Of a DNA stretch of 48,357 nt, positions 30,400 through 39,909 are shown piece after piece. The stretch spans positions 1-48,357 of the IMG/VR virus record IMGVR_UViG_3300020233_000109. One strand, 5' to 3'. The notes below the pieces were generated by a model, which had not been told where the DNA came from, searched no databases, and saw nothing but the letters and a program-made list of their open reading frames with translations. The stretch is from a virus. A program made the position numbers and the translations under genes. The first letter of the stretch is position 1; each line of letters opens with the position of its first letter.

Positions 30400-32385
30400 A
30401 TGGCAACTAAACTTACTTTACCTGATGTAAAAGAAGTTCTCAAGGTTGAATCGGCGGTAAGAAAAATTACTGACGAGGGGCGCTTGGCTCGTAATTCTCG
30501 TAGGGTGGAATGGTTAATAACCTTTTTGCATTTGCAGGGGATTCGGGATTTTAATTTGATAGATTATGCCAATGGAACGGTTTCTACTACTTGGCATAAT
30601 CGTCCTTATTATGATCGAGATCATTTTGTCTATGAGGGTTTATTGTCTATTCATCAGGCGGAGTTTGGTCGATTGTTGCAACTTGATTTATCCCCGGTAG
30701 TTGGTAGGCGGGGATTAGGGCTGGATGGACTTAAAAAATCCAGTACGGCTCAGGTTATTTTGGATAGTATGTTAACGCCGGAAAGGGTATTGCAGTTGTC
30801 GATGGATGCCAATAGTCTTTTTGTTAAGACGGGTCATGTGGGTGTGGGTTCTTTTATTGATGATGATGGGGAACCTTTTATTGAAATTATCCCCCCTTGG
30901 GAGTTGATAGGAATTCCGGCTATTCCTATTTCTTCGCAGGAGGTTTCTGGTATTGGGCGAATTAGGTGGGTAACGATAGAGTGGTTGAAGGATAGGAAAT
31001 TACTTCCGGGGTCAAAAGATATAGATAGGATGCAGGTTAGGGAGATTCCACGTGGACACGAACCGGATAATCAGACTTCTGTGAGTTTTAATGCTTCTGG
31101 GGTAGCTCGTGATATGCCCGGAGCCAGGCGGGGGGCTAAACCTAATAGTTCTTCCCAAATGGGTGATACCCTTCCTGAGAGTCAAAAATGGGTGGAATTG
31201 GTGGAAATATGGGTGGAGGGTCAGGCGGATACTTTAGAGAGATATGTGGCGACGGTTGGTTCCGTCAGGATAAGGGATATATCCTATCGGGGAGAGAAGA
31301 AGCCCAAACCGGTATGGGTGGCGCGCTATATTGATTCGGGTGGTTTCTATGGGAGGGGACCAATAGCCCCCTTGATCCAGTTAAATGAAGAGGTTTCCTT
31401 CATGTTGGAGCAGCTTTTTGACAATGTGGAAAACTTCGATTTGTTTGGATTTCTCTGTGTGGGTACGGATATGGGGATTAGTCGGGAAACGATTTCTGAA
31501 GCTCGTCGAGGGGATAAGGTTTTGATGTATGAAGTTGACCCGATGAGTGAGGGGAATAAACCTTTCGTATTGACTCCCGGTAATGCTGGTAAGTTTCCAG
31601 GCGAGATTGCAAAAATGGCTTTGGGTCTCATAGAAGCCAATAGTCAGTTATCTCCTCTTCTTCAAGGTGATGCGCCTGGCAGGGTGGATAGTGCCAGGGC
31701 TTTAAGTTTTCTTCAGGAAACCAGTAATATTCCTCTTAGTAGTCCTACTGAATCTCTTTCGGCGGCTTTTTCCGGGGCCTATAAGTCCCTGTTATGGATA
31801 GCTAAAGAAACCTGGCCGGAACGTAAGGTAGTGGAAATGACTTTAATGGATGATATGTTGGTGGGAATTCGTTTTGATCCTCGGACGGGGGAGGTAGCTT
31901 TAGATAGGGATAGTGTGCCTAATGCCAATGAGGTAAGGATTACCGTATCCAGTAAGGAAGTTAGAACAAGAAGTCAGGAGATTGCCGAATTGAAGGAATC
32001 TTTGGGGTTGGGTGTTATAACTCCCCGTGAATATAGGTTTAAGGTGCGGGAGCAGGGGTTGAGTATCCCGGTAGGGAATGAAGTGGAGTGGCAGAATTAT
32101 CGGAGGGCTAAGTTGCAAAATGTTGTATTATTTAATGATGGGACTATTCCGGGGGAAGTGTTATATTCTGAGAATGATTTACATGAAATTTATGTGGAAG
32201 TATTACTTTCCTTTATGGCTAGACCCGAATATCAATTAGCTTCCGAGGATGTCAGAAGTGCTTTTGAGCAAAGTCTGGATCAACATCGAGAGGCTTTGGG
32301 ACAACTTCCAGAGGGTTTGGAACCCCCTGGGGAGTCTCCCGGTTCTAATGTTCAAATGGGACTTGCTAATTTGTTGCAGGGGTAG
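30400..32385 (+). CDS. Portal protein
   Basis: 661 residues immediately after the packaging genes. Portal-like features: N-terminal helices, the region EIIPPWELIGIPAI (159-172), a stem-like central segment (GPIAPLIQLNEEVSFMLEQL, about 320-340) followed by long helices, and a C-terminal helical domain (SKEVRTRSQEIAELKESLGL). Size is in the range of podovirus portals. Forms the dodecameric entry ring for packaging. The next gene is scaffold-like, then capsid, as usual in this order. Confidence 0.85.
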   Translation: MATKLTLPDVKEVLKVESAVRKITDEGRLARNSRRVEWLITFLHLQGIRDFNLIDYANGTVSTTWHNRPYYDRDHFVYEGLLSIHQAEFGRLLQLDLSPVVGRRGLGLDGLKKSSTAQVILDSMLTPERVLQLSMDANSLFVKTGHVGVGSFIDDDGEPFIEIIPPWELIGIPAIPISSQEVSGIGRIRWVTIEWLKDRKLLPGSKDIDRMQVREIPRGHEPDNQTSVSFNASGVARDMPGARRGAKPNSSSQMGDTLPESQKWVELVEIWVEGQADTLERYVATVGSVRIRDISYRGEKKPKPVWVARYIDSGGFYGRGPIAPLIQLNEEVSFMLEQLFDNVENFDLFGFLCVGTDMGISRETISEARRGDKVLMYEVDPMSEGNKPFVLTPGNAGKFPGEIAKMALGLIEANSQLSPLLQGDAPGRVDSARALSFLQETSNIPLSSPTESLSAAFSGAYKSLLWIAKETWPERKVVEMTLMDDMLVGIRFDPRTGEVALDRDSVPNANEVRITVSSKEVRTRSQEIAELKESLGLGVITPREYRFKVREQGLSIPVGNEVEWQNYRRAKLQNVVLFNDGTIPGEVLYSENDLHEIYVEVLLSFMARPEYQLASEDVRSAFEQSLDQHREALGQLPEGLEPPGESPGSNVQMGLANLLQG

Positions 32386-32440
32386 GTATAATAGGTTATA
32401 AGTTAATTGTGATTTATTTTAAGAAATAAGGAAATATACT

Positions 32441-33373
32441 ATGTCGTCTAGTGTCGATCAGGGTGTTCAAGTTGTAGATGGAGGGTCTGAAGGTATGCGA
32501 CCGGTTGAGTCTCCTGTTGTATCCTCACCCTCCACCTCTTCTCCTGCTGAAGTAGTTCATAAGGATATTACGGGTAATCAACTTCATAAAGTAGTGGTGG
32601 AGGGTCGTGAAGTGGAAATGACCACCCAGCAACTTATCAGGGCTGCGGAAAAAGTGGAGGGGGCTGACAAAAAATTTAGGGAAGCGGCGGAGGGCCGCAA
32701 AGTTTTGGATATTTATAACAAGATGAACGAGGGAATTTCAACTATTCAGGAGAGAGAGGATTATTGTAATATATTTAAATTGGAGGGTCAACAGCGCGAG
32801 AGTATATTGAATCTGTCGGAGGAAGGTGGGGAGGGGTATGAGACCCCTGGAGAGGCAGGAACAACTGGGGGGGAGGCAGAACCCCGATTACTTCGGTTAG
32901 AGGATTGTGATCCAACTTTGAGAAATTTATTGGAACGAGCCAATAAGACAACGGTGGCTAAAGAAAATGAGGATTTTGATTCTCAAGCTACCGAACAGAT
33001 TAAAAAGGATGAATTGTCAAATAAGATGCTGACTAATTTAGAGCCTCCTCGACGGGAGGAGGCTGAGACAGCATTGTTAGAAATGGTAAGAGCGGAGATT
33101 ATCGGACGATTACAAGCCGGTGCTGCCTATGGACCTGTTCTGCTTAAAGATGTGGTGGCGAGAGTTGCCTCACGGGTAGAACGTATAGGGGTCCAGACCC
33201 AGAAGCCTGATACCCCCATTCCGGGACTCAGCCCGACGGATAATAGTATGGCTAAGGTAATCAAATCGGATGATCCCATCGAAAGAGTTTCAAGCACCGA
33301 TCCTCGTTTCGCCGACAATATGGCGGCACGAGTGATTCGCAAGGCTATGACCTTAGTGGGTTCAAAAACTTAA
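32441..33373 (+). CDS. Probable scaffolding protein, 310 aa
   Basis: Lies between portal and capsid genes. Ser/Val/Pro-rich disordered N-terminus (1-45), then charged helical regions (QLIRAAEKVEGADKKFREAA) and a Gly/Glu-rich linker, ending in a basic helical C-terminus (MAARVIRKAMTLVGSKT), the typical build of podovirus scaffolds whose basic end binds the coat protein. No protease domain motif seen. Assignment is from order and composition. Confidence 0.65.
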   Translation: MSSSVDQGVQVVDGGSEGMRPVESPVVSSPSTSSPAEVVHKDITGNQLHKVVVEGREVEMTTQQLIRAAEKVEGADKKFREAAEGRKVLDIYNKMNEGISTIQEREDYCNIFKLEGQQRESILNLSEEGGEGYETPGEAGTTGGEAEPRLLRLEDCDPTLRNLLERANKTTVAKENEDFDSQATEQIKKDELSNKMLTNLEPPRREEAETALLEMVRAEIIGRLQAGAAYGPVLLKDVVARVASRVERIGVQTQKPDTPIPGLSPTDNSMAKVIKSDDPIERVSSTDPRFADNMAARVIRKAMTLVGSKT

Positions 33374-33448
33374 ACAAGGTTTTTGAAATTGGTGTATCTG
33401 ACTTAGAGTAGGCCCTTATTGCGGAAGTTTTTTTAAGGAGTAATAGCT

Positions 33449-35017
33449 ATGGCAGATCTTGTAACTGCTTTAGATTTGCTTATTCGAGAAGAACTCCCTC
33501 AAGTCATGTTCGAGAGTTTGCCCAAGGTGGACCGAATTTACGAAACGGTAATTCGGACTTCTCAGGGTGTGCAAAAGGACAGTATTGGCAGGGATTATCT
33601 CGTTAAGCATCATTTTGAAACGTCGTTGGCCGGTGCGATCAGAACGGCCAACCGGTTAGGTCCGACTATTCAGACCGGACCTACTTCTTCTTTTGTTGCT
33701 AATTCGTTTTCCAATATAGGTTTTCCCTCCCCGATAAGTCAGCCGCATGTCGGTTCGATTATACGGACGGTGCAGTTGCAGCGTCAGCATGGGAATTTTG
33801 GGCAACCTTTGGATATTCTCAAAGCTGATTCCCTTCAAGCCAGTGTTATCAGCCAGGTGGCCCGCGATATGCGGGGTATTGCGAGGCTTCATGCTCAACT
33901 GGAGGCGATTAGTTTTTATGTTAATGGCCCTGGTTACTTGGGTACGATTCCTACGGGTACGGTTTTAACCGATACCAATACGACTTTGGTCTTTACACCT
34001 GGTTCCAGTCGAATTGGCTGGTGGCATAATGGGATGATGATGTCCGTATGGGATGGAACCGATCCCAGTAGTGATAATCTTATCAGTGATGATTCCGCGG
34101 GGGCCGAAATCCCCTTGATTGTCGATCAGGTGGATTATCTTGCCGGTACGGTCAAGCTCAAGAGGATTGACGGGTTGGCCCTGAATATTTTTGGAGCGGG
34201 TGCTAATGAGAGTATCGTTCCAGGTTCGGCGGCTACCCACTATGTCTTTGTTAGAGATAACACCGTATATCGTTTGGGTCATTACGGGCTGGAAACCTGG
34301 ATTAAGGATAATTCGGCGGATGATGGGATTCTTTTTGCGGCTGATACCAATGATGCACGAGCAGCTACCGTTCAGAATCGTACTAATCTTTCAGGCGGTG
34401 TATTGACGACGCAGTTCGATGTAGGTAACTGGCCTCAGTTTAAGAGTTCTATCACGGCGAATCTGGCGGCTGCTTTGACCGAGACGAATCTAACCAATAA
34501 GATCGGGGATTTTATCGACGCTTATGATGCCGATCTTGATACGATTATTACGACCCGTGGTGTTACACAAAAATTTCTGGAACAACCGACGGCGGCTACT
34601 TCTAACGGCGCTTATCGACAGGAATTTGATCGTAGTGGTCGCCCCCTGAATTTTCAGGGTGGTTGGGCCGAGGTAGGTTTTACTTATGAGGGCAAGGCTT
34701 ATGGCTGGAATATTTCTCGTTTCTGTCAGGCGGGTACTCTATATGTTATTAAGACCCAGGAAGGGAATCTTAAACGGTATGTTCCACCTATGCTCTCTGG
34801 CGGCGGTGGAATAGGTTCGACTGGTTCCGGTCTGGATTTAGGTAATGAGGTAGAGTTTGTAGCGCCTTTAGGCGGTTCCAGGTCTATTTGGAAGTTGGTG
34901 CATAATTCAGCGGGAGAAACAACCGCAATGGTTGAAGCTCCCTTTATGCAGTTTAGTCAACTGGTTCCGATTGACGTGCGTTCAATTAAGATTGGTGGAA
35001 TAACAGAGTCCAGTTAA
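33449..35017 (+). CDS. Major capsid protein (HK97-like candidate)
   Basis: 522 residues with a strong AAGGAG site. N-terminal helical arm (ALDLLIREELPQVMFESLPK), the loop-like HHFETSLAGAIRTANR, a spine-helix-like segment ILKADSLQASVISQVARDMR and many beta-turn regions, then a C-terminal strand (MVEAPFMQFSQLVPIDVRSI). Gene order and length support the coat role; it would be the most abundant virion protein. A GroES-like gene at 10011 may serve its folding. Confidence 0.8.
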   Translation: MADLVTALDLLIREELPQVMFESLPKVDRIYETVIRTSQGVQKDSIGRDYLVKHHFETSLAGAIRTANRLGPTIQTGPTSSFVANSFSNIGFPSPISQPHVGSIIRTVQLQRQHGNFGQPLDILKADSLQASVISQVARDMRGIARLHAQLEAISFYVNGPGYLGTIPTGTVLTDTNTTLVFTPGSSRIGWWHNGMMMSVWDGTDPSSDNLISDDSAGAEIPLIVDQVDYLAGTVKLKRIDGLALNIFGAGANESIVPGSAATHYVFVRDNTVYRLGHYGLETWIKDNSADDGILFAADTNDARAATVQNRTNLSGGVLTTQFDVGNWPQFKSSITANLAAALTETNLTNKIGDFIDAYDADLDTIITTRGVTQKFLEQPTAATSNGAYRQEFDRSGRPLNFQGGWAEVGFTYEGKAYGWNISRFCQAGTLYVIKTQEGNLKRYVPPMLSGGGGIGSTGSGLDLGNEVEFVAPLGGSRSIWKLVHNSAGETTAMVEAPFMQFSQLVPIDVRSIKIGGITESS

Positions 35018-35050
35018 CAATATCCCCTACAGGGACGTGGATGGAAACGG

Positions 35051-35440
35051 TTGATTACCTCATATAGTCAGCGAAGGCATCGAATCCTTAGAAATAAAGA
35101 TTCGGAAATTGGGCGATGGATAGATAAAGAGTTTCCAGATATTCTGGGACTCTTTATCTATTTTCATCTCCAGACTGCCAGGTTTATTCTGGCTTGCTGG
35201 CGTAATCAATGGGCCGGACGTTTTGAGGAGATTCTCACTTTTGAACGTCATCCTTGTTGTTCTACTCGTAAGGAACTCCAGGAGATCGTTCGTAGAATTC
35301 GACGACCTTTCGGGGCTAAAACTAAATTGGGAGAGATTGAACGGCAGGAGTATCTTCAGGATAGAAATCTAACGGATAATTCTATGGAAGAATTCCAACG
35401 TCGATCTCCTCGGAAAATACAGATTGTGGTTCCTCGATAA
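35051..35440 (+). CDS. Hypothetical basic protein, 129 aa
   Basis: TTG start at 35051, with only a weak GGA upstream; no ATG gives a comparable frame. Arg-rich, helical, with an aromatic middle (LFIYFHLQTARFILACWRNQ) and a basic C-terminus. Follows the capsid gene; may be a head or neck accessory protein. Confidence 0.55.
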   Translation: MITSYSQRRHRILRNKDSEIGRWIDKEFPDILGLFIYFHLQTARFILACWRNQWAGRFEEILTFERHPCCSTRKELQEIVRRIRRPFGAKTKLGEIERQEYLQDRNLTDNSMEEFQRRSPRKIQIVVPR

Positions 35441-35455
35441 AGGGAGGTGTTTTAA

Positions 35456-35785
35456 ATGGCTTCGCAGAAAATATCGGAATTGAATGAACGATGGTCTTTA
35501 TTATTCCGGTTTAATATGGTCTTGATACCCCTAGTGATTGCGGGATTACTGGCTTGGGGTGTCTGGGTAACACAATCTATCGACAATTTCCATAGTTTTC
35601 AACGAGTGGTTATGGCCAATCAGTTTACCTCTGAAGATGGTTTGAGGCAGTCGGAGAGAATTACTGTTGAGGAATTACGAATAAATTTATTAGAGAAATC
35701 CGTGTCGATTCATCTTGCAGATATTAAAGAGTTATTAAAAGAAATAGATAGTAAGTTAGATAATCATCTAATCGGTCATCAATAA
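35456..35785 (+). CDS. Small membrane protein, 109 aa
   Basis: Strong GGGAGGTG before ATG 35456. Transmembrane helix at about residues 16-38 (LLFRFNMVLIPLVIAGLLAW), then an amphipathic helical tail with many Glu/Lys and a coiled-coil look (ELRINLLEKSVSIHLADIKE). Position among late genes suits a holin or envelope protein, but a single helix with a long coiled tail is equally compatible with other roles. Confidence 0.65.
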   Translation: MASQKISELNERWSLLFRFNMVLIPLVIAGLLAWGVWVTQSIDNFHSFQRVVMANQFTSEDGLRQSERITVEELRINLLEKSVSIHLADIKELLKEIDSKLDNHLIGHQ

Positions 35786-36087
35786 TGCGTGAATTAGAGA
35801 TATATCAAAAGCTGCGGACGTGGCTGAAGAATAACAACTACACCCGGACGCAGATTGAGTCTGCGACTGTCGAACAGGTCAAAGTAGCCTTGAGAATGTC
35901 GGACGTTCAGTGGCATGCCCAGCGGAAACATCTTCGGGCTATTAAAGAGAAACTGGCTCAGGAAAGTGATGAACGAGTTAAACGAACGCAGGTACAAGCA
36001 ATTTTTAATCGCTTAACTCCTCAGCAGAAAGCAAGACTGCAAGCTCTGGAAGAACCGGAACTTTACAGCTTGATACAGGGGTTATAA
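35785..36087 (+). CDS. Hypothetical helical protein, 100 aa
   Basis: Start overlaps the preceding stop by one base. Helical, Arg/Lys/Gln-rich (TRTQIESATVEQVKVALRMS; HAQRKHLRAIKEKLAQESDE). Possibly a head-completion or assembly chaperone protein by position; nothing diagnostic. Confidence 0.6.
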   Translation: MRELEIYQKLRTWLKNNNYTRTQIESATVEQVKVALRMSDVQWHAQRKHLRAIKEKLAQESDERVKRTQVQAIFNRLTPQQKARLQALEEPELYSLIQGL

Positions 36088-36089
36088 TT

Positions 36090-37460
36090 ATGGCGACGAT
36101 GTTTATAGATGGCACCCGCCAGACAACTATAAACGTTTTGGATGCTTGGACTACCGCTCCGGTATTAGGAGAGATATTAACCGGTGTAACCAGTGGTGCT
36201 ACAATGTTTGTTCTTTCGACCACTACTTATTCAGTTACTGGTTGGGCTGATGGTACTTTTATTCAGGGTAGTCCCGGTGAGACAATTACTAGTAGTGGAG
36301 CTATGGCTCCTACTCCGGCAACTTTAATAATCGGTGGGACTAATGTAACGGTTGATGGCACAACTTGGGAAACTGCTTACGAGGGGCCTTACGGTGTGCA
36401 GGCAGCGGTCAATTCCATTGGTGTTGCCGGAGCGAATACCCTTTATGTTCGTAACAATTTTGATTCAGCTACTTATGGCTTGTCGGTTAATCTTGATACT
36501 TTCGGTGGGGTAATTGCGAGTAATTTGTTTTTTGAAATTATTGCGGTTGATCTGACTGGTTCAGGTTCAACATCTGGGACAAGATTGCCGGTTGGGACTT
36601 TTGTTGTTTTTGACGGTGGTGGTACTCTAACTACATCGATCTTTACCTGGGAATCTTTACCTAATACTAGATTGATTGGTATTCGAGGGACAGATACTGA
36701 TAGCCTAATTAACAGTAACGGTTTTACCCGTGGCTCAACTGCTTTGACTGTTTATGGCTTATGCTTTATAAATTGTGAGTTTGATAAGTGTTATCGAGGT
36801 ATAGATATTTCAGCTATTACTTCAACTTATGCCAGAGGTGTTTGTCTGACTTTTTGCATAATTGAAAATAATGCTGAAAACGGTTTTTATGACTATAGTT
36901 TATATGGTACGGTCAATATTTGCTGTACCTTTACGGCCAATGCTTTGCAAAAAGGTTATTATGCAGCAGGTGTAGGTAATCAATCTTTTTATGGTTGTTT
37001 GTTTATCGGTGGTGATTATGGAATTTATAAGGCAGCATCAGGTCCACTTGCAGTGTTTAACTGTACATTTTACAATCATACAATAACTTCAATTATAATG
37101 GGAAGTTCACGAATGCAACTGGTGGAGTTTGGAAATGTTTATTACACCAATACCCCGACATCAGATATGCCTATTAAAACAACCACAGGAAGTATTGCCT
37201 TCAGTAACTTCTCAATTACCAATGCGACTGAGGTGGGAGATCTACTAACCGACCAAACAGTACCACTTGGTTCAGTAAGTGGAGCCTTAGACGGCCAAAC
37301 TATTACTTTTGTTGACGAAGCGAATGATGATTTACGATTGGTGGATCTGGGCCAGTATTTTGCAGGGATGCGGGATTTGTTAGATGTGGATGGCGTGCGT
37401 GGCTACAATGTTCTGAATAAAGAAACGGTGAGGGGGAGAGTGAGACCTATCCATGTATAA
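36090..37460 (+). CDS. Right-handed beta-helix tail protein, spike-like
   Basis: 456 residues with a beta-rich head (1-110) and, from about residue 200, repeated short strands with stacked Asn/Cys/Gly turns (GLCFINCEFDKCYRGIDIS; CIIENNAENGFYDYSLYGTV; YGCLFIGGDYGIYKAASGP) in the rhythm of pectate-lyase-type parallel beta-helices. Such proteins are virion spikes that bind or cut host surface polysaccharide. No catalytic residues can be assigned by eye. The final residues overlap the next gene by eight bases. Confidence 0.75.
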   Translation: MATMFIDGTRQTTINVLDAWTTAPVLGEILTGVTSGATMFVLSTTTYSVTGWADGTFIQGSPGETITSSGAMAPTPATLIIGGTNVTVDGTTWETAYEGPYGVQAAVNSIGVAGANTLYVRNNFDSATYGLSVNLDTFGGVIASNLFFEIIAVDLTGSGSTSGTRLPVGTFVVFDGGGTLTTSIFTWESLPNTRLIGIRGTDTDSLINSNGFTRGSTALTVYGLCFINCEFDKCYRGIDISAITSTYARGVCLTFCIIENNAENGFYDYSLYGTVNICCTFTANALQKGYYAAGVGNQSFYGCLFIGGDYGIYKAASGPLAVFNCTFYNHTITSIIMGSSRMQLVEFGNVYYTNTPTSDMPIKTTTGSIAFSNFSITNATEVGDLLTDQTVPLGSVSGALDGQTITFVDEANDDLRLVDLGQYFAGMRDLLDVDGVRGYNVLNKETVRGRVRPIHV

Positions 37461-39336
37461 GAGTGTAGCGACACAATTATATTTTTACGCGTATGACCAA
37501 GCGACAGGTGGTCCTAGAACAGGTGATGCTGCGAATATAAGCTGTCGTTACACTTATGATGGCAATGCCAATTCATTTGCGTTGGGAGATACGATTCCGA
37601 CCGAAGTTGACGCAACGAATTTAAAGGGCTGGTATTTCTTTGATGTTACTGCGGTTGAAACCAACCGGAATTTACTGGTATTTAATCCGACCAGTCTTAC
37701 ACCGGGTGTGTCCATTGATCCTATTGTCGTTCATGTTGTCGTAGCTTCTACCGCAATAGCACCCCAATTTATGCTTCTGGAACGATCTGCTACCGATGTG
37801 AGTCTGATCGTTAAACTAAATCGGGATGATACGGGATTGCCAGCTATCCTGTTGACTATTACTAATCTAAATCTGACTTTCTGGCGGGCGGAGGATGATA
37901 ATGATCTGGTTAAGACGGGTCCGACGTCTCTACTGGCCTTGACTTCTTTACTCGATTCCCATGCGGATAATAGTGCTTTTGAGATGAGTGATGGTCTCTA
38001 TCGTATAGATGTTCCTGACACCCTCGCGGTAGATGGCGCTCAATTTGTTTCAGTTATGATTGATGATGATTTGGGTGTAATTAAACCTATATACCTGTTG
38101 GTCCACTTGGTTACTTACCCCCTCCAGCAAGGGCAGGGGGATTATTCTTATACGATTACTGTTCGTACCACGACGGGGATTGCTATTCCTTCTGCTAATG
38201 TATGGATTTCTTCTTCCTCTTTGGGTTCCCCTATGATTACCGGTATTCAACAGACTGACGCCACCGGTAATGTTTCGGTGAGATTATCCGACGGAACCTG
38301 GTATATTTTCGTGAGTCATTCCAATTATAGTTTTAGTCCTAATCCCAATAGTTTCGTAACTGTTTCAGGAAGTCCGGCAAGTAAAATATTAGATATTGGG
38401 ACGGCTATTGCCGCCGATGGTTCAGCCTCTACCACACTCTCTACCAGTTTTCTTAATCGGATGGTTAGTCGAATTCGTCTTTTGCTCGACGAACCGGCTA
38501 TCAATCAGAAATATAGCACCAATGAGATAATTCTTTTTATTGAAGAGGAATATGCTAAGATTCTTCAAGATCTCAACCGTCAGGAGACGACACAGATAGT
38601 GGCCCGCTATGCCTTTCAGACCACCAGTTCTATCACAACTTATCAATTACCGGCAACCGTGGGGAATATCCTTTCGGTTGGGACGGAGGATACAGTTAAT
38701 GGGACTAAAACTTTCTTTGGTGTGGGTAGTCGTCTGGACCCGCAGGGGATCAATATGCAGATTGAAAACAACATGATTCGATTTCAGGATGGTGGTGTTC
38801 CCACAACAACTTCTACAACCCCGGTCGTCGTATATTATCTCCCTAATCAATGCGCCCGTCTTTTTCATGGGGGGGTTACTGCTGTTCTTTCCGCATCACA
38901 ATTAACTTTTACCATCGGGATAAGTAATGATATAGGCACGATAGATCAGAGACCTAATGCTTATGCAGGATGTATTGGAAGAATACTGCCGACGACTACC
39001 TCAGAGGTCCAGCAGGACCGCATTATTCAATCTTCTTCTCTTTCCGGTGGAGTCTTAACGATAACATTAGAAAGTGATTATAATCCAACTCCTGCGGGGA
39101 CACCTTCTTTTGAGATTGCTCCCCCTTTCCCTCAATCTCTTGATAATGTGGTAGGGTCGCGTGTGGCTTTTATCCTGGCGGGTAACGAGGGGAATAAGGA
39201 AAGAGTTCGCACTATGGCTCTGCAATTCAAATCAGATATGAGAGCCTTACGACTGGAGCAGGCTAATAAAGATACGATGACCGGTTCAGTTCGTCATCGT
39301 AATCATCAGTCTCGTTATAATCATCGGGGGAATTGA
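37453..39336 (+). CDS. Tail/neck protein: Ig-like N-terminal half, adaptor-like C-terminal half
   Basis: 627 residues. The first 340 are beta-domains: BppU-like N-terminal region (1-200), then a carboxypeptidase-regulatory/Ig-type fold (TVRTTTGIAIPSANVWISSS ... YSFSPNPNSFVTV). From about residue 345 the sequence turns to MVSRIRLLLDEPAINQKYST, then IILFIEEEYAKILQDLNR and strands, the pattern of head-to-tail adaptor proteins of short-tailed phages. It thus joins a decoration-type module with an adaptor on one chain. The domain split is inferred by eye. Confidence 0.6.
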   Translation: MYKSVATQLYFYAYDQATGGPRTGDAANISCRYTYDGNANSFALGDTIPTEVDATNLKGWYFFDVTAVETNRNLLVFNPTSLTPGVSIDPIVVHVVVASTAIAPQFMLLERSATDVSLIVKLNRDDTGLPAILLTITNLNLTFWRAEDDNDLVKTGPTSLLALTSLLDSHADNSAFEMSDGLYRIDVPDTLAVDGAQFVSVMIDDDLGVIKPIYLLVHLVTYPLQQGQGDYSYTITVRTTTGIAIPSANVWISSSSLGSPMITGIQQTDATGNVSVRLSDGTWYIFVSHSNYSFSPNPNSFVTVSGSPASKILDIGTAIAADGSASTTLSTSFLNRMVSRIRLLLDEPAINQKYSTNEIILFIEEEYAKILQDLNRQETTQIVARYAFQTTSSITTYQLPATVGNILSVGTEDTVNGTKTFFGVGSRLDPQGINMQIENNMIRFQDGGVPTTTSTTPVVVYYLPNQCARLFHGGVTAVLSASQLTFTIGISNDIGTIDQRPNAYAGCIGRILPTTTSEVQQDRIIQSSSLSGGVLTITLESDYNPTPAGTPSFEIAPPFPQSLDNVVGSRVAFILAGNEGNKERVRTMALQFKSDMRALRLEQANKDTMTGSVRHRNHQSRYNHRGN

Positions 39337-39338
39337 TC

Positions 39339-39896
39339 GTGCAGATATTTCCTTCCACCACGACCCGATTCAAAGACAATCAGATTTTTAGTGGCCCGCG
39401 AGGTATCGTGGGCGAATCTCTTCCCGATTCCGTTTCTCCTGTTACCCTCTTAACGGCTAATGTCATGGGAATTGATGGTGTTCTCCAGCAGGATTCTGCT
39501 AAGGACGATGTGAACCTTAATCGGTTTCGATCCAGTATCGTCGATAACAGGGTTCCGGGTTATAATGACGATTCTCGTAAATACCTTGAGGGTGTGCCTC
39601 GGTTGCCTAATGAACCGGGACTTAAAATAACCAAACCACCCCTTTCAGTTTTTCACGGCCTTATCAATACGGTCCCAGGTTCCAGTGATACGACCGTATT
39701 AGTGGATTTACGGGATATAGGGGGTACGGTAGCGGCAACGATGAATATACCGGTGGGGGAAACTTATTTGACGGTTGTGCCTCGTCTGGATATTTCCGAT
39801 CCGGTATCTCTCATGCGTACCGGCGATGGGGAATGGATGCTTCTGCTGACGTTTACTTCTTTTGACGACATAAGAAATATATTTATATGTCCTTGA
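39339..39896 (+). CDS. Hypothetical tail-region protein, 185 aa
   Basis: GTG 39339 preferred (GGGGG eight bases upstream); a TTG at 39333 is too close. Beta-rich, with a Pro-rich N-terminus (PRGIVGESLPDSVSPVTLL) and LVDLRDIGGTVAATMNIPVG near the end. Follows the adaptor-like gene; may be a tail component. Confidence 0.6.
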   Translation: MQIFPSTTTRFKDNQIFSGPRGIVGESLPDSVSPVTLLTANVMGIDGVLQQDSAKDDVNLNRFRSSIVDNRVPGYNDDSRKYLEGVPRLPNEPGLKITKPPLSVFHGLINTVPGSSDTTVLVDLRDIGGTVAATMNIPVGETYLTVVPRLDISDPVSLMRTGDGEWMLLLTFTSFDDIRNIFICP

Positions 39897-39909
39897 TGGG
39901 GGTTTTGTT

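Noticed and set aside
35018-35450. Minus-strand frame opposite the 129-aa gene (35060-35251)
   Set aside because: Antisense shadow within a rightward operon, no ribosome site.
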